Source: Pseudomonadota bacterium | GTDB taxonomy: Bacteria > Myxococcota_A > Polyangia > Haliangiales > Haliangiaceae | Assembly: GCA_022360315.1 (NCBI GenBank) | Contig: JAKSDA010000293.1 | Coordinates: forward strand, 1-64,000 | DNA: 64,000 nucleotides | Direction of reading: 5' to 3' | Notes under the pieces: model-generated | What the model saw: only the letters and a program-made list of their open reading frames with translations | The model's database searches: none | Told to the model about the DNA's origin: nothing | In this document: positions 62,172 through 64,000 of the stretch, one piece after another | Numbering within the stretch: position 1 is the first letter of the stretch | Layout: every line of letters begins with the position of its first letter | Position numbers and translations under genes: made by a program

Positions 62172-64000
62172 TTATCGGCCCGCCTTGGAATCCGCTCTGG
62201 CCGAACGCTGTTTGCGCCGCCGCCAGCGAGGTGAAAAGCGACCGTCGTCGAGGGCGCGATATCCGAAGGCAACGATCACCTCGGGCAGAGTTTCTGCCGG
62301 GCAGCCGAGCCAGCGGGCCAGCTGCCTGGGCGGGGAAAACGGACTGGCCCGGCGCGCGGCTGCAGTCAGGCTTCGGTGGGCTTTCTCGGCGATATCGGCG
62401 CGGATGGCGCGAGGTCCGAAGAGCGGATAGCCGATCGCCATGTGCAGGCCCGGATCGAGTCGAGTCTGGCCGGTGAATGATGTGGCTCCAGCGGGCGGCA
62501 GGGCGACGGAGACTCCGGTTGGCAAGGAGGCCGATACCAGGGCTGCGCGTCTTTGCAGGGCACGTGGAGAGAGCAAGCTGGGCACGTAGACTGTGCATCG
62601 ACCGATGCGGACATCGAGCGAGGCGAGGATATCGCGGTCGCGCGCGTCGAGATCGCGCAGCTGGGCCCTTGCCTGCCGGCGCAGTACTGTGCCCAGGCCT
62701 TGCTCGAGTTGATATACCAGCCCGCGCCCGGCCGGCGAGAGTTCGCTCGCCCGGTCCCGGCGCAGGGGAGCGAGCGTTTCGGCGACCAGATCGCGAACCC
62801 ACGCGATCATTCTCCGCAGCACACGCGAATGGGCCCCGGCGCCGAGTTCCTCGATGAGCAGGGTGACCTCGGGTCGGAGCAGATCGACCCCGCGCGACAT
62901 GCGCGCGATCGCCCGATCGTCGAAGGTGATGGTCCCGGCGCTATCGACGTGAAACTGTCCGTGCTCGGCCGCGATCATCTGTTCGATCGCGCGTTCGCCC
63001 TGGTTGTATTCGGCATCGCCGAGCAGTCCGCGCAGCTTGGCAAAGGGATTGCCCCGATCGGCCGGCGCAATCGCGCGCGGGCGTTTTTGTTGCTGGCGGG
63101 CGACAAAGCGCTGAACCAGACGATCGTGCAGCGCATCGCTGAGCCGGTCTTCAATGGCGCGTGTGCGCTCCTGCCAGCCCTCGGCGTCGGCGACCCAATG
63201 GGTGTGATAGCTGATGTACGTCCAGGTTCGGACAAACGCGATCCGGCGCATGAGCGTGTCGATGTCGCCGCTGGTTTCGTCGAGATGGGATACCTGCTGA
63301 CTCATCCACTGGACATCGATCGATGCCGACTTTCCGGTGAGCTGGCGGTAAATGGCGCCGAGCAGGCGCACGTGGCTATCCTCCAGAAGCTTGCGGAAAT
63401 CGGGAATCTGGCACACCTCCCACAATAGCGCCACGGCGTCCTGGCCCCGACAGCGACGGCGGATCTCGTCGTCGCTGGCCAGTTTGACCAGAGCGCTGTA
63501 GTCCTCGGCGTAGTCGACCAGTTTCAGCACCGAATGGTCGGGCCGGCGGGCGAGCGAGGCGATCAGCGCGTCCACGCTGCGCATATCGAGCCGGCTATTT
63601 CTCCACACCAGTCGCTGCACCGGTTCGAAGCGGTGGTTTTCGATGGAGTGGAACACCGAGTTTGACAGCGAGGGAAGTGGTGCCAGTGTGCCGAATGTGC
63701 CGTCTCGCTGGTAGCGACCGGCGCGGCCGGCAATCTGGGCCAATTCGTGGACCTCGAGCAATCGCTCGCGCTGGCCGTCGAATTTGCGCAGCCCGGCAAA
63801 TGCGATGTGGTCGACGTCCAGATTCATGCCCATACCGATGGCGTCTGTTGCCACCAGGTATTGCACTTCGCCCGACTGGTACAGTGCGACCTGAGCGTTG
63901 CGCGTGCGCGGCGACAGCGCACCGAGCACCACGGCCACACCGCCGCGCCGCTGGCGCAGCCGTTCGGCCAGTTCATAGACGCGCGTGGCCGAGAAAGCCA
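62172..64000 (-). CDS. SUV3-like ATP-dependent RNA helicase, N-terminus beyond window
   Basis: The visible 609-residue part is the second RecA-like domain and C-terminal helical region; the coding frame continues past 64000 (AFSATRVYELAERLRQRRGG). Motif V appears as LVATDAIGMGMNLDVDHIAF and motif VI as ELAQIAGRAGRYQRDGTFG, as in SUV3/DExH helicases of the mitochondrial degradosome. The first RecA domain with Walker A and DExH is outside the window. The C-terminus is basic (RWRRRKQRSARADSKAGR). Bacterial SUV3 homologues are found in alphaproteobacteria and some delta groups. Likely works in RNA turnover. Confidence 0.88.
   Translation of the reverse strand, partial: AFSATRVYELAERLRQRRGGVAVVLGALSPRTRNAQVALYQSGEVQYLVATDAIGMGMNLDVDHIAFAGLRKFDGQRERLLEVHELAQIAGRAGRYQRDGTFGTLAPLPSLSNSVFHSIENHRFEPVQRLVWRNSRLDMRSVDALIASLARRPDHSVLKLVDYAEDYSALVKLASDDEIRRRCRGQDAVALLWEVCQIPDFRKLLEDSHVRLLGAIYRQLTGKSASIDVQWMSQQVSHLDETSGDIDTLMRRIAFVRTWTYISYHTHWVADAEGWQERTRAIEDRLSDALHDRLVQRFVARQQQKRPRAIAPADRGNPFAKLRGLLGDAEYNQGERAIEQMIAAEHGQFHVDSAGTITFDDRAIARMSRGVDLLRPEVTLLIEELGAGAHSRVLRRMIAWVRDLVAETLAPLRRDRASELSPAGRGLVYQLEQGLGTVLRRQARAQLRDLDARDRDILASLDVRIGRCTVYVPSLLSPRALQRRAALVSASLPTGVSVALPPAGATSFTGQTRLDPGLHMAIGYPLFGPRAIRADIAEKAHRSLTAAARRASPFSPPRQLARWLGCPAETLPEVIVAFGYRALDDGRFSPRWRRRKQRSARADSKAGR

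Overview
The window reads as a GC-rich chromosome segment from a Gram-negative bacterium with complex signalling, most likely a Myxococcota (deltaproteobacterial) relative. This is inferred from four eukaryote-type Ser/Thr protein kinases (one fused to a formylglycine-synthase-like domain, two fused to AAA ATPase and helical-repeat regions), a type II secretion GspC with a PDZ domain, a TonB-dependent receptor, a SUV3-like helicase, a WGR/SWIM protein and large repeat-filled intergenic spaces. No rRNA or tRNA gene was recognised.

Region 1 (1-8.9 kb) is the most unusual part. A tightly packed minus-strand operon encodes a SEFIR-CHAT-EAD1 effector, an EAD1-VMAP-like protein, a MoxR-type AAA+ ATPase and a SAV_2336/vWA-like protein. 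Together they form a vWA-MoxR-VMAP ternary NTP-dependent conflict (immunity) system. The effector and the VMAP protein carry matching EAD1 adaptor domains. Upstream lies a frameshifted CHAT remnant. Diverging from it is a kinase-FGS fusion whose C-terminal end looks like the variable region of a diversity-generating-retroelement target; no reverse transcriptase is visible here. Three 22-bp imperfect repeats follow it.

Region 2 (9-20 kb) holds two peptide-type ABC permeases, a 42-bp minisatellite, apaG, a sodium:solute symporter with a DUF3311 partner, a carotenoid oxygenase divergent from a TetR regulator with palindromic sites between them, and a TonB-dependent receptor with its own terminator. 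Region 3 (20-32 kb) has a WGR-TIGR02996-SWIM protein convergent with grpE across a 162-bp cruciform, then maeB, a membrane-anchored hypothetical protein, prsW, an M23 peptidase, a ROK kinase/regulator and a long-chain acyl-CoA synthetase.

Region 4 (32-35.7 kb) is almost gene-free. It contains one winged-helix basic protein surrounded by several families of dispersed repeats, including a ~180-bp element with ~24-bp terminal inverted repeats (four main copies here, partial copies elsewhere). Region 5 (35.7-49 kb) has a UvrD-like helicase, a broken DUF1223 gene, two translationally coupled kinase-AAA-repeat proteins of about 1313 residues each, gspC, a CAP-domain lipoprotein and a HAD phosphatase.

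Region 6 (49-57 kb) carries a second symporter with a 66-residue membrane partner, then a plus-strand series of alanine racemase, class IV aminotransferase, dgcN and dgcA, which looks like a D-amino acid (D-Ala/D-Glu) metabolic cluster, followed by an MBL-fold hydrolase. Region 7 (57-64 kb) has a polysaccharide flippase, an HNH endonuclease bracketed by inverted copies of a dispersed repeat, a small hypothetical gene, another Ser/Thr kinase and a SUV3-like helicase that runs off the right edge.
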